A stretch of 64,000 nt of DNA from Lachnospiraceae bacterium (GCA_014804655.1 JAAUZK010000032.1:124001-188000); one strand, 5' to 3'. Shown: positions 26,029 to 35,146, counted from the stretch's first letter. A program made the numbers and translations. The notes: generated by a model from the letters alone, not told the origin.

Positions 26029-26064
26029 GAGATGGTGTTATAATGTGCTTGTACAATAAGTACA
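26015..26064 (+). promoter_or_regulatory. Promoter and operator of the GntR-ABC cassette
   Basis: TTGATA and a perfect TATAAT are 18 bases apart (26015-26020, 26039-26044). Six bases later the repeat TGTAC-AATAA-GTACA (26050-26064) covers the predicted transcription start. This is where a YtrA-type GntR repressor would bind to control itself and the ABC genes. Confidence 0.7.
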
Positions 26065-26095
26065 TTTACATACCCCAAAATAAAGGCGGTGGGTT

Positions 26096-26473
26096 ATGGA
26101 AATTATTATCAGCAATAACGCAAATAAGCCGATCTATGAGCAGATCACATCACAGATCAAGGCAATGATCATGAGTGGAGAATTACAAGCCGGCGACTCG
26201 ATTCCATCCATGCGTGCATTGGCGAAATCTATTCATGTAAGCGTTATCACTGTCCAGAAAGCCTATGAGGATCTGCAGCGGGACGGTTTTATCGAAACAA
26301 CTGTCGGCAGAGGGAGTTTCGTATCGGCACGTAACAAAGAATTTTATCAGGAAGAGCAGCAGCGCATTGCGGAAGAGCATTTGCAGGCGGCGGCGGAAAT
26401 CGGGCGGATAAGTAATATTTCCCTTGAAAAACTGACGGAATTGTTGGCACTATTTTATCTGGAGGACGAATAG
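26096..26473 (+). CDS. GntR-family (YtrA-type) transcriptional regulator
   Basis: A 125-residue regulator of the short YtrA class. The winged helix-turn-helix occupies most of it: KPIYEQITSQIKAMIMSGEL, DSIPSMRALAKSIHVSVITV, then QKAYEDLQRDGFIETTVGRG. The short helical C-terminus (EEHLQAAAEIGRISNI) serves dimerisation rather than effector binding. It is directly followed by an ABC ATPase (1-base gap) and a permease, the standard YtrA arrangement, and should repress the operon through TGTAC-N5-GTACA. A decayed copy of its first ~50 codons plus operator lies at 6361-6545. Confidence 0.93.
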   Translation: MEIIISNNANKPIYEQITSQIKAMIMSGELQAGDSIPSMRALAKSIHVSVITVQKAYEDLQRDGFIETTVGRGSFVSARNKEFYQEEQQRIAEEHLQAAAEIGRISNISLEKLTELLALFYLEDE

Positions 26474-26474
26474 C

Positions 26475-27341
26475 GTGGAGAATATTTTAGAGTTACAGCA
26501 AGTTTCCAAGACCTTTTCAAAGTCAAATTTTACATTGGATAATGTATCGTTTTCATTGCCTTACGGAGCTATTCTGGGTTTTGTCGGGGAAAACGGCGCG
26601 GGCAAGACTACGACGATCGGCTGTATTTTAAATACGATCACAAAGGATGGCGGAACGGTAAAACTGTTTGGTAAGGAAATGCAGGACGCCGATACAGATA
26701 TAAGAGAGAAAATTGGTGTAGTCTATGACGGGGATAACTTTCCGGGGCATTGGAGCGCGGAGCAGTTATCGAAGGTCATGAAGGGATTTTATATGAACTG
26801 GGATGATGAGCTGTTTAGCAAATATTTAGATGAATTTCAATTGCCGCCGAAGCAGAGAATCAAACACTATTCCCGTGGTATGACGATGAAATTGGCGATA
26901 GCCGCGGCGCTTTCCCATCATCCGCAATTATTGATCTTAGATGAAGCTACCAGCGGTTTAGATCCGATTATGCGTGATGAAATGCTGGATGTATTTCTTG
27001 ATTTTGTGCAGGAGGAAGACCACTCTATTCTGTTGTCTTCCCATATCACAAGTGATTTGGAAAAAGTTGCGGATTATATTACTTTCATCCATAACGGAAG
27101 TCTTATTTTGACCGTATCGAAAAATGATCTGGTATATAATTATGCTGTTATGCGCTGTAAGGAAAGTCAGTTTCTTGCCTTGGACCGCAGTGATATGATT
27201 GCATATCGAAAGCGGGATTTTCAGATTGATGTGTTAGTTTCTGACGGGAAAGAAGCACAGCGCAAATACAAGGATGTTGTCGTGGACCATGTTTCACTCG
27301 ATGAGATTATGATGCTTTTAGTAAAGGGGGAACAGGTATGA
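26475..27341 (+). CDS. ABC transporter ATP-binding protein
   Basis: A 288-residue ATPase of the ABC-2/YtrB type. Walker A is GENGAGKTTT, the signature is YSRGMTMKL rather than LSGGQ, Walker B is LLILDEATSGLD and the H-loop is LSSHITSDLEK. It begins with GTG or ATG just after the GntR stop codon. The non-canonical signature is common in GntR-linked ABC pairs. It should pair with the permease whose start codon overlaps its stop (ATGA). The substrate is unknown; related systems respond to cell-wall antibiotics. Confidence 0.93.
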   Translation: MENILELQQVSKTFSKSNFTLDNVSFSLPYGAILGFVGENGAGKTTTIGCILNTITKDGGTVKLFGKEMQDADTDIREKIGVVYDGDNFPGHWSAEQLSKVMKGFYMNWDDELFSKYLDEFQLPPKQRIKHYSRGMTMKLAIAAALSHHPQLLILDEATSGLDPIMRDEMLDVFLDFVQEEDHSILLSSHITSDLEKVADYITFIHNGSLILTVSKNDLVYNYAVMRCKESQFLALDRSDMIAYRKRDFQIDVLVSDGKEAQRKYKDVVVDHVSLDEIMMLLVKGEQV

Positions 27342-27982
27342 AAGGGCTCTTGAGAAATAATTTATATGGAACGCTCTCCAATGCGAAAGTCTTTGCCGGG
27401 TTTATGATTTTATTTGGAATTTTCGGTGTCGCTGTGATCAGTCAGTCGGTGCAGATCAGTTATGTGATGATAGGTAGTATCGGATTTTCCTTAAGTGCAA
27501 TCATTGTTGCTAAGAACGAGTTTGCTACGAAATGGGGCAAATATAAATTGACCTTGCCGGTAAGGCGGGCGGATATTGTCAAAAGCCAATTTTTAAATCA
27601 GGTGATATGGCTGCCTGTAGGAACATTTTTTGTCGGAATCGAATTGGGATTGTCGTGGCTTTTCCACGGATGTCCGTTTGATCAGGATATTGACGTTCTT
27701 ACATTGTTTGCGCTGGGGATCAGCATGAACCTTTTTATGGGAGCAATATTCTTTCCGCTGTTCTATGCAGGCGGGGAGGAAAGAGGCGAAATGTTCTGGA
27801 TGATTGCGATACTCTGTGCGTTCGGTATTGATTGTACGATTGTCACGGTACTGAATGAGCTGCTGGAGCCGGGTCCTACTACTGTCGTATTGGGAGCAGT
27901 TATTTTGATTGTGTGTTCCCTGTTTGCTTTTGCCATCTCTTATCCGGTGACTGTCAGCATTTTTGAGCGGAAAGAGTATTAA
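27338..27982 (+). CDS. ABC-2 type permease
   Basis: A 214-residue membrane protein with about six hydrophobic segments (VFAGFMILFGIFGVAVIS; YVMIGSIGFSLSAIIVA; WLPVGTFFVGIELGLSWLF; MFWMIAILCAFG; VVLGAVILIVCSLFAFAI). It has the typical cytosolic loop NEFATKWGKYKLTLPVRRADIV, in which KLTLPVxR is recurrent in this permease family. It overlaps the ATPase gene by four bases, so the two subunits are translationally coupled. It is the membrane part of the GntR-controlled transporter. Confidence 0.88.
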   Translation: MKGLLRNNLYGTLSNAKVFAGFMILFGIFGVAVISQSVQISYVMIGSIGFSLSAIIVAKNEFATKWGKYKLTLPVRRADIVKSQFLNQVIWLPVGTFFVGIELGLSWLFHGCPFDQDIDVLTLFALGISMNLFMGAIFFPLFYAGGEERGEMFWMIAILCAFGIDCTIVTVLNELLEPGPTTVVLGAVILIVCSLFAFAISYPVTVSIFERKEY

Positions 27983-28008
27983 AAGGTTGGTTATGACCGC
28001 ATAAGGAT

Positions 28009-29658
28009 TTATACTTGGGAAACCGTTCCACCCTTAATTTGCAGGACTCTATCCGCAATGCGCAATGTAGAGGCTTTATGGGTAATTAACAGTATACATT
28101 TTCCCTCCTGTTTTAACATCGAAATAGTGTTCAATATTTTTGATTCCGAGTCAGCGTCTAAAGCGGCTGTCGGTTCGTCAAAAATATATATTGGAGCCTT
28201 TTTAAGCAGTGCGCGGGCAATAGAAACCCTTTGCTTTTGCCCACCCGATAATTGATTGCCATTCTCACCAATATTCCTTTGTAAAAAAACTTCTCTATGT
28301 GTTGCAATTCCTGCCATTTCTGCTGCATAGGTTATTTCTTCTTGTGCCGCATTCAAATTTCCATACTGTATATTATCATATACGGTAGTGGGGAATACAT
28401 CATTATGTTCCGGCGAATACGCAATATATTTCCGCAGCATCTTCAGTGAAATATCCCTACAGTTTTCTCCACCGATATATATTTTTCCTTGATAATCTAT
28501 CATCTGCATCAGAGCCTTAACTAAAGTAGATTTTCCGCTACCACTCTCGCCAATGATGCCAATACATTCTCCGGGAAGAGCGGTGAATGAAACATTTTTG
28601 AGAACCTGATGATCTCCATATGCTGCACTAACATTCTGAAATGTAACAGCAAAATTCTCAGGAATGTGTCCGTATCGATTAACACTACTCTCTGTAATCT
28701 CATTTTCAAAAGATATAACCGAATTCATCCGTTCAAAGGATAGTGAATGCTCGCTGTAATGAACAAAAGAAGTTGCAAAATTCTGTGTGTACATAATAAA
28801 ACAACGACATAACTGGTGAATAAATAAAACAACAGAGACACCAATATATCCACAGGCCGCCATTATGCATGCTATGGGTGTCAACAAATAAATACAGCTA
28901 TTGGCAACTGCGTCAGATGTCAATAATTTCATTGTTTCTAACTGTACCGCCCTGCATTCTTTCCTATAAAGCTTATTTGCCGCATCACTTATTTTTTTAC
29001 TCATAACCTTTTGGGCGGAATATTGCCGTATACTCATTTTGCCCTTTATGGCATCGCTGCAATTAGACACATATGTTTCTTTTGCCTGTAGAATTTCCGC
29101 TTGTGCACGTTTCATTCTGCGTACAAATAAAAAATTCAATATAATAACAGTTACACCCAACAAGAGCATAAGGAATCCAATCCTAAAATCAGCCAGCAAA
29201 ACTGCGGCCATGTACCCTGTTCCGACAATCAGCGGATAAATCACTCCAAAAATATCATAGGAAACAATCTGGGCGCTCTGCTCAACATCCGTGTTATATC
29301 GTGTGATGAATTCTCCTTGGTTAAGCTTTTGTAAGTTTTTTAGAGGTGTACGCACTAAGCTATTATAAAAATCATACCTCAATTCATTTTCTGTAGAAGC
29401 GAGAAACAGCGAAAAAACATATAAACCTATATCGTCTATGCACGAAAGCAGCAACAAAACAGGCAATGTAAGTATAAGCATTTTAGAAATCCTCTGAAAT
29501 GATGTCTGATGCTCCGTTATTATCGCAACATAATCTTGCAGTATGCTGGCAAAGTATATATTTGTAGCCGTACTGAAAAATGCGGGGAACAAAATTCCGC
29601 ATACCCATAGTTTCCAATTTTTACGAATATATTTCATCATGGAAAATAAAACTTTCAT
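28009..29658 (-). CDS. ABC exporter half-transporter B
   Basis: A 549-residue fused membrane-ATPase protein. The N-terminal ~300 residues carry six helices; the ATPase has Walker A GESGSGKSTLVK, canonical signature LSGGQKQRVSIARALL and Walker B YIFDEPTAALD, then ITHKAST. The start is set at ATG 29658, one base after the stop codon of the upstream half-transporter; the track's longer frame is inside that gene. With the preceding gene it likely forms a heterodimeric exporter for a drug, peptide or lipid. A TetR regulator is upstream of both. Confidence 0.92.
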   Translation of the reverse strand: MKVLFSMMKYIRKNWKLWVCGILFPAFFSTATNIYFASILQDYVAIITEHQTSFQRISKMLILTLPVLLLLSCIDDIGLYVFSLFLASTENELRYDFYNSLVRTPLKNLQKLNQGEFITRYNTDVEQSAQIVSYDIFGVIYPLIVGTGYMAAVLLADFRIGFLMLLLGVTVIILNFLFVRRMKRAQAEILQAKETYVSNCSDAIKGKMSIRQYSAQKVMSKKISDAANKLYRKECRAVQLETMKLLTSDAVANSCIYLLTPIACIMAACGYIGVSVVLFIHQLCRCFIMYTQNFATSFVHYSEHSLSFERMNSVISFENEITESSVNRYGHIPENFAVTFQNVSAAYGDHQVLKNVSFTALPGECIGIIGESGSGKSTLVKALMQMIDYQGKIYIGGENCRDISLKMLRKYIAYSPEHNDVFPTTVYDNIQYGNLNAAQEEITYAAEMAGIATHREVFLQRNIGENGNQLSGGQKQRVSIARALLKKAPIYIFDEPTAALDADSESKILNTISMLKQEGKCILLITHKASTLRIADRVLQIKGGTVSQV

Positions 29659-29659
29659 T

Positions 29660-31399
29660 TTACAATTCCACCTTTCTTCTGTTTGCCATCTTTTCTTCGT
29701 AAAGTTTCCGATACAGTTCACAGCCTTGTATCAATTCGGTATGCGTTCCGAATGCGGCTATATTTCCATTATCCACAACAAGAACCTTATGAAAGCGACA
29801 GACTTCCTCCAAATCATGCAAAATAACTAACAATGTTTTATCTGCGCAGTCTGCGAACAGATAATTCCAAATTGCACCGGCTGTACCGGAATCTAATGCA
29901 GAAGTAGGTTCATCAAGCAAAAATATGTTTGTGTTTCTGAAAAAGGCTCTCGCTAAATTGATACGCTGCATCTGACCATTTGAAATAGACTGAATCGTAG
30001 TATTCATTTCCGTATCATATCCATGAGCCAAAGTCTGAATAAAAGAATCCAACTGAGCGTTTTTGCAGGCAGCAATTATTTCCGCTTTACTTCCGTCTGA
30101 TTTCGCCACTTTAATGTTGTTCTCAAATGTTGCCTGAAAGAGAAATGCTTCCTGCGTTGTTACCGTAATATGATTTCTTAAATATTCAGGAGAAAGAGTG
30201 GCAAGATCCATTCCTCTGAAATAAATACAATTTTTTTTCGGCGTATATAATCCGCTGAGCAACTTGAACAAGGTTGTTTTACCGCAGCCGCTTAAACCTA
30301 CAACAGCAATTTTCTCTCCCTGATAAACGTAGAAATTGATATCATGCAATATAGTGGTATCTCCATATGAAAAAGTCAGTTTCCGCACTTCATAAACCGG
30401 CAATTTATCTGTCTGTACTGACGTTTGTATCCTGTTTCCTGACACAGCCTCATTTGGCAGTTCAAAAAGTTTTTGGATACGAATCACGCCTACTTTTGCG
30501 GCTGGCAGATAAAGGGGAATGCTGCCAACGATTTTGAGCCCCTCTCCAACGAACTCTGAACACAGGATAACGCTTGTCAATCTGCCTATTGTCATTTCTC
30601 CCCTATAAATGAAATATGCACTCAAAAGTAAGAGCAGGATTCTACTGATATGTCCGTAACATCGGTTGTATTCCTCCGTCAATTTCTCAAAAAACATGCG
30701 CTTTTTACGTGTTTTCCTATATTTGTCCAATTCCTCTTTGTGTTTTTTCTGAAATAGTTGTTCGAGTTGAAATGCTTTTATTAACATTACAAATTGAAGG
30801 GATTCGGTAAAATGAGAAAGCACTCTTGCAAATGCTTTCTTTTCGTTATCGTGAAACGGAGAAAGTTTTCGGGCAAAGAATACACTGGGAACTGCATTCA
30901 GCGGTATCAGACACAAAGCAAGCAGGGCAAATTTCCAATTGCACCATCGAAACAAGCAGACAGGGACAAGTCCGAGACATACGGGAAGAAATCCAGATTT
31001 CATCGACAGTCCAAGCCAGTTTTTTATGCTGTCTATATCCTTAGTAATCATAGCGAGCAAATCTCCGTCATCCATCTGCTCCATTGCGTAATACTGTGCA
31101 GAGCATAGTTTCATTCCGATTTTAGTCTGTACACAACGAGAAAATGCTGCCGTAATTTTACCGCTCAAAAAAGTGAATGCAGCTGTTCCGAGAATATAAA
31201 GCACTGTGCTGACGGATATGACCAGAAACTGATATACTGTCTCTTCGTATCCTTTTCCAACTGCATCAATAACATCTCCCAAATGCTGTGTTGCAAGAAA
31301 TTGGGCGGTTGCCGTACCAAAGGCAAAAAGCATCATAAAAACAATTTGAAAATATATCTTTCTACCGTAAATGTTTTTAAAAAATCTAATTAAGTACAT
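29660..31399 (-). CDS. ABC exporter half-transporter A
   Basis: A 579-residue half-transporter with an N-terminal six-helix domain and an ATPase: Walker A GLSGCGKTTLFK, Walker B FLLDEPTSALD, ILHDLEEV. Its signature reads ISNGQMQRINLARAF, a departure from LSGGQ, whereas the partner has a canonical one. Such asymmetry is typical of heterodimeric exporters with one weakened ATP site. It is the first structural gene after the TetR operator at 31441 and is translated into its partner with a one-base gap. The substrate is unknown. Confidence 0.92.
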   Translation of the reverse strand: MYLIRFFKNIYGRKIYFQIVFMMLFAFGTATAQFLATQHLGDVIDAVGKGYEETVYQFLVISVSTVLYILGTAAFTFLSGKITAAFSRCVQTKIGMKLCSAQYYAMEQMDDGDLLAMITKDIDSIKNWLGLSMKSGFLPVCLGLVPVCLFRWCNWKFALLALCLIPLNAVPSVFFARKLSPFHDNEKKAFARVLSHFTESLQFVMLIKAFQLEQLFQKKHKEELDKYRKTRKKRMFFEKLTEEYNRCYGHISRILLLLLSAYFIYRGEMTIGRLTSVILCSEFVGEGLKIVGSIPLYLPAAKVGVIRIQKLFELPNEAVSGNRIQTSVQTDKLPVYEVRKLTFSYGDTTILHDINFYVYQGEKIAVVGLSGCGKTTLFKLLSGLYTPKKNCIYFRGMDLATLSPEYLRNHITVTTQEAFLFQATFENNIKVAKSDGSKAEIIAACKNAQLDSFIQTLAHGYDTEMNTTIQSISNGQMQRINLARAFFRNTNIFLLDEPTSALDSGTAGAIWNYLFADCADKTLLVILHDLEEVCRFHKVLVVDNGNIAAFGTHTELIQGCELYRKLYEEKMANRRKVEL

Positions 31400-31440
31400 G
31401 AAAATTGTCCTTTCTGATTCATCCGGATATATCAGGAATA

Positions 31441-31457
31441 AAATGAACCGTTCATTT
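31441..31457 (-). promoter_or_regulatory. TetR operator in front of the ABC exporter
   Basis: AAATGAAC-C-GTTCATTT is a palindrome with one central base, 42 bases upstream of the exporter start. The same core, AACCGTTCATTTCAAT, recurs in front of the tetR gene, so one repressor probably controls both promoters. Confidence 0.75.
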
Positions 31458-31520
31458 CAATATTAGTGTAAAAGTAAAGGCGCTTTATGCACCCCGACTT
31501 TTAGAGCTTGCTATATGGTT

Positions 31521-32186
31521 TCAAGGCTGATAAGCCCGTTTAATGATTCCTATGCAAATTTCCTTAGCGACATCCCTTGGAATAGGTTCCTGTGGAAAGG
31601 AGAGATTTGAGTTCAAAGCCCACCACGTCAATGTATTCGTCAAAAAAAGAACGTGGGATGATATATGAGTAAGCTTCTGAATCTGTCCAACCTCCATATA
31701 TAACTTAAGATAATCGCCTAATTGTTTAAAATAAGCCCATTTCTGTGGTAAATATTCTTCACTGAGTTCCTCCAATATCCCCGCGTTTTTTTCAATATTG
31801 TCCAGAGCAAGCAGATAATCAGCAAAAAAATCAAATAATTCTTCCATCAGTTTAAAAAAATCTTTGCAAACATTTCCTTTATCATCAGTGATATTCAGGA
31901 TGGAATCAGATGCATTGTTCAGTACCTTTCTTAACGCCCCAATAAGTTTAGGAGCCTCTATCGGCTTAATAGGTAATGTTATTTCACTTGAAAGATAATC
32001 CTTATCAAGTGTTGCGTAAATTACGAATGAGAGAACAGCATCCTTTCCGGTAAACGCAGAATACATGGTGCCTACCGCGATTCCGGAAGCTTTCGCTATC
32101 TCCGCCATTTTTGTATTTGCATAACCGTTTTCATCAAACAGGCGTCCGGCTTCCAAATATATTTTTTGTAATCTTGGATTATTCAA
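31521..32186 (-). CDS. TetR/AcrR-family repressor
   Basis: A 221-residue TetR-family regulator. The N-terminal helix-turn-helix is YANTKMAEIAKASGIAVGTM followed by YSAFTGKDAVLSFVIYA. The C-terminal 150 residues are helical (FFKLMEELFDFFADYLLALD...) and would bind the inducer. ATG 32186 follows GGGAGGGAATT. Palindromes AATGAAC/GTTCATT sit at its own promoter and in front of the adjacent exporter genes. It is therefore a likely local repressor of the exporter, lifted by the exported compound. Confidence 0.92.
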   Translation of the reverse strand: MNNPRLQKIYLEAGRLFDENGYANTKMAEIAKASGIAVGTMYSAFTGKDAVLSFVIYATLDKDYLSSEITLPIKPIEAPKLIGALRKVLNNASDSILNITDDKGNVCKDFFKLMEELFDFFADYLLALDNIEKNAGILEELSEEYLPQKWAYFKQLGDYLKLYMEVGQIQKLTHISSHVLFLTNTLTWWALNSNLSFPQEPIPRDVAKEICIGIIKRAYQP

Positions 32187-32206
32187 AATAATTCCCTCCC
32201 AATTAG

Positions 32207-32252
32207 AACGAACCGTTCATTTCAATTATATTGTTTTATTTTCTTTTGTCAA
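32207..32252 (-). promoter_or_regulatory. tetR promoter with TetR operator
   Basis: On the minus strand a perfect TTGACA and TATAAT lie 16 bases apart (32247-32252, 32225-32230). Directly downstream is AACGAAC-C-GTTCATT (read on the plus strand, 32207-32221), one mismatch from the exporter palindrome. This indicates autorepression. Confidence 0.75.
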
Positions 32253-32421
32253 GCAAATCTTTACAACCTCAGTAATCCTAATCTGAGATTATCGTTCTAT
32301 CAGACAATATCCGGACAGGGGCTTTTATTTTAACTGTTCGAGAGGCAGGATACCTAAATTGGAGTGGCTTAAAAAGCTGGCGGTGATTATCTGCGGTCGT
32401 GATGCTTACCAGGGCACAGCA

Positions 32422-32520
32422 TTAAAAGCTATGCCCACCACCGCCGCCGCTGCTTCCACTACTGCTGCTTCCTCCACCGCCGCTACTGCCGCCGCTGCTC
32501 CCACTACTGCCGCTGCTTGT
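32422..32520 (-). repeat. Low-complexity Gly/Ser coding repeat
   Basis: The 3' end of the TPM gene is a run of GGN and TCN/AGN codons that appears on the plus strand as GCC/GCT triplets. It creates the long Ala/Thr-rich antisense ORF in the track (32359-33030), which is an artefact. Confidence 0.8.
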
Positions 32521-33291
32521 AGGATTGTAGGTGCGGCTTTCGCGGACAAAGAATGCCTTTGGCTGTGCATAGTTAAAGTGATTTCTGCCGCTGCGCAGAA
32601 TTTCTCTTCGCCCCGGTTTTTTGATTCTTGCGAAGAAACATACCAGCCCATAGTTCAACAGCAGTGCAAGGATGACGGCAAGCAAACCGTTGCTGATATA
32701 CTTCATAGGCTGAGCGATCTTCTGACCTTTAAGAAGTGTCAGAATTTGATCGTATGTGTGCGCCGCACAATCGTAATAATCTCCGTCGGATGCATAGCGG
32801 TAAACATTGTCCGTGATCGTGTCTGCATAGGATTCGGTGATTACCTTATAGACAGCCCCATCACTGTGAATCCATATATTACGGTTGTCCATGTCGATGA
32901 GAAAAAGAGTTCCGCTGGCTGTGCCGAACCGCTCTCTGTAATACTTCCGGGCATAGGATTCCGTGCCGCGGTCATTGTAGTCTATTGTCTTAAATGCTAC
33001 GTTTCCGTAGGAGGTGATCTCCTGCATTAATGTGGCAAGTTCCTGTTCTTCTTCATCATTAAGAAGTTGTGCATCATCCTCGATTATTGCACGGTAAGAT
33101 GTCTCCGCATTGACGTAAACCGCACTGTCGCCGGGGTCTGCCTGCTCTGTCTCTGTGTAATATACCGGCACGTAGTCCGTATAATTATTCTGTTTTTCTT
33201 TGGCTGTTTCCCATGTATACAAGATTGCCATTACAATTGCTGAGATGATCGCAATCCGCAAGCCGAATTTTATTCCATTATTCTCATGCAT
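32422..33291 (-). CDS. TPM-domain membrane protein with Gly/Ser-rich tail
   Basis: A 289-residue protein. It has an N-terminal membrane anchor (IAIISAIVMAILYTW), a TPM domain (DAQLLNDEEEQELATLMQEI, GTLFLIDMDNRNIWIH, YDQILTLLKG), a second membrane helix (ISNGLLAVILALLLNYGLVCF) and a C-terminal Ser/Gly repeat ending HSF, as in YgcG proteins. The start ATG 33291 is favoured by GGGAGG eight bases upstream; it overlaps the end of the preceding gene by 8 bases. TPM proteins are linked to membrane or photosystem maintenance and to weak phosphatase activity. It is probably cotranscribed with the zinc-ribbon protein. Confidence 0.88.
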   Translation of the reverse strand: MHENNGIKFGLRIAIISAIVMAILYTWETAKEKQNNYTDYVPVYYTETEQADPGDSAVYVNAETSYRAIIEDDAQLLNDEEEQELATLMQEITSYGNVAFKTIDYNDRGTESYARKYYRERFGTASGTLFLIDMDNRNIWIHSDGAVYKVITESYADTITDNVYRYASDGDYYDCAAHTYDQILTLLKGQKIAQPMKYISNGLLAVILALLLNYGLVCFFARIKKPGRREILRSGRNHFNYAQPKAFFVRESRTYNPTSSGSSGSSGGSSGGGGSSSSGSSGGGGGHSF

Positions 33292-34930
33292 TCTCATCAC
33301 CTCCCCATCTGTTGAACTGCGGTAACCTACGTGTGGTCAGCATATTATATCTTCCGATGATGTCCATCAGTGTCCAGATGACCGCGCCCATAGAGATGAC
33401 CGCGCCACCGTAATAATACAGATCTGAAACGGGATTCCATATAATGATCACAATGGACAGCAGGATCGCCGCACCGGGCTTTACCAGTACCGGAAGCGAT
33501 TCCTTAAACGAACCTTTCTGTATAGATTGTTGTAATCTGTCCGTGGAGATTATGTACGCAAGGACAAAAAAGATTATGAAAACTGCAGTCAAAGCAACTG
33601 CATTACCGCCTCTAAAAGCCACAAATACCATAACAAACGGCATGACAAATGTAAATATCATTGCACCGATCATGATCTGTAATATTTTTATTGAACTGCC
33701 GGATTTCTTGGATGGCTTTCGTTGTCCGATTTCGGCATAGTTCACCCAACTGTCATCTACACCGGTTTTGTTTGCATGGCGGCTGTTTTCCTGCTTGGAA
33801 TACACATATCCTCTATCGTTTTCTCTCGTTTCCTTTTCTCTGATCCGCGACATCTGCGAAAAAGAAATCAAAGCACACACAAACGCGAGAAGCGCTGACA
33901 GGATCAGTGCAACGTTAGGTCTGATGGTAAAACGGAGATTCAGTATTATAAACAGCGGAATCGCCAGAAGCAGGGAACCGATCACATATTTTCTCCGATC
34001 TACCGGCAGGTCTGCTGCCGCCTTTCCGGTTTGCCCGTTGACCACGGCGTAGGCTACCCGGTCACCTTTTCGGTAAGAGAGGAACCACACCGGAAACATA
34101 GCCGACTCAGCGGCGGTACATTTCGGACGCAGTGCGTTTCTCAGGGAATATGCATTTTTCTGATCCTTCACATGGTATCGGGAACAGATGCTGTCATTCG
34201 CCAGTTTGCTAAAGCAGTCCTCGACCGCCAGTTCTTCGGCCTCCTGTTCATATACGCTGCTGTCCACATCACTGACATCTGCATAGAATCCGCTTAAATA
34301 TGACGGTGTAAAGGGCTTGCCTGACTTCATGTCATATGGTGAGATGGCTCCGCTCAGATCATCGGAAAAAGAAGCGGCCGCATCATAAGAAATCCCCTCA
34401 TAGGCTGCATCCACATCACTGACAATATCATAGTGCTTAGTAATCAGATAATCACCTTTCTGACGGCTTTCACTGCCGCGAAAAGTGATTTGTCCCTTTT
34501 TCTCAAAAGAATAGACCCAGTAGGGCATATAGATTCCGCGGAATTTCTCGATATTTTCTTCATCTTTTAACTCTTTCGGTGCAAAGATGGCACGGCGCAT
34601 CATCTTAGCATAGGAAGCCTTGCAGTCTTCTTTTGTCTTGGAAAAAGGAATGATATGGACAGGGCGGTGTCCTTTGCCGATCCTACTGTCCAGGATAGCC
34701 GTAGAGCCGCAGAAGCTGCAGAAAGTGGCGGCGGTGGTATCCTCACTCAGAAGCTCGGCGCCGCACTGTGAACAGGTAAAGATTGTCACATCATACTCCC
34801 GGCTCTCCTCGGCATCATGATCGCTCTGAATACTGTATGGGTCTACGGTGGTGCTGCAATAACTGCATAACATTTGCTGGGAGGCAATATCAAATTTCAG
34901 ATTGCTTCCGCAGTTTGGGCATTCGTACAT
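33284..34930 (-). CDS. TFIIB-type zinc-ribbon membrane protein
   Basis: A 548-residue protein. Two CxxC zinc-ribbon pairs open it (CPNCGSN and CSYCSTT, then CSQCGAE and CSFCGST). A soluble region with HIIPFSKTKEDCKASYAKMM, YMPYWVYSFE and FPVWFLSYRKGDRVAYAVVN follows, and then four C-terminal membrane helices in two pairs. This is the architecture of DnaJ-like zinc-ribbon proteins found beside TPM genes in clostridia. It probably handles membrane protein or envelope quality control with the TPM partner, but the role is inferred from pairing. The stop overlaps the TPM start region, so the order is zinc-ribbon first. Confidence 0.82.
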   Translation of the reverse strand: MYECPNCGSNLKFDIASQQMLCSYCSTTVDPYSIQSDHDAEESREYDVTIFTCSQCGAELLSEDTTAATFCSFCGSTAILDSRIGKGHRPVHIIPFSKTKEDCKASYAKMMRRAIFAPKELKDEENIEKFRGIYMPYWVYSFEKKGQITFRGSESRQKGDYLITKHYDIVSDVDAAYEGISYDAAASFSDDLSGAISPYDMKSGKPFTPSYLSGFYADVSDVDSSVYEQEAEELAVEDCFSKLANDSICSRYHVKDQKNAYSLRNALRPKCTAAESAMFPVWFLSYRKGDRVAYAVVNGQTGKAAADLPVDRRKYVIGSLLLAIPLFIILNLRFTIRPNVALILSALLAFVCALISFSQMSRIREKETRENDRGYVYSKQENSRHANKTGVDDSWVNYAEIGQRKPSKKSGSSIKILQIMIGAMIFTFVMPFVMVFVAFRGGNAVALTAVFIIFFVLAYIISTDRLQQSIQKGSFKESLPVLVKPGAAILLSIVIIIWNPVSDLYYYGGAVISMGAVIWTLMDIIGRYNMLTTRRLPQFNRWGGDENA

Positions 34931-35117
34931 AATAAACTCCTCTCACGTTGGCTCGACCTATGCATGGAATCCGGTACGGTATCTTTGAAAGGTCGTTTTC
35001 CTATTTCAGTATACGGTATAACGCGCTGTGAAGCAAGTTTGCGGGAAGGAGGAGTTGTATAGAATCTTGAGCTTTTGGTTTGAAAACAGAAAATATATAA
35101 AATTATTGAAATAAAAG

Positions 35118-35146
35118 TTGACACACCCTGTTTTTGCTGTTAATAT
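35118..35146 (+). promoter_or_regulatory. Promoter of the DeoR-PTS operon
   Basis: A perfect TTGACA is 17 bases from TAATAT. A second weaker pair, TTGTAA/TAAAAT near 35209-35236, lies closer to the gene. The 386-base gap between the zinc-ribbon gene and deoR holds this promoter, the operators and the leader hairpin listed below. Confidence 0.7.

Noticed and set aside
32359-33030. Long plus-strand ORF rich in Ala and Thr
   Set aside because: It is antisense to the TPM gene; its odd composition comes from the Gly/Ser repeat read in the opposite direction, and it has no ribosome site.
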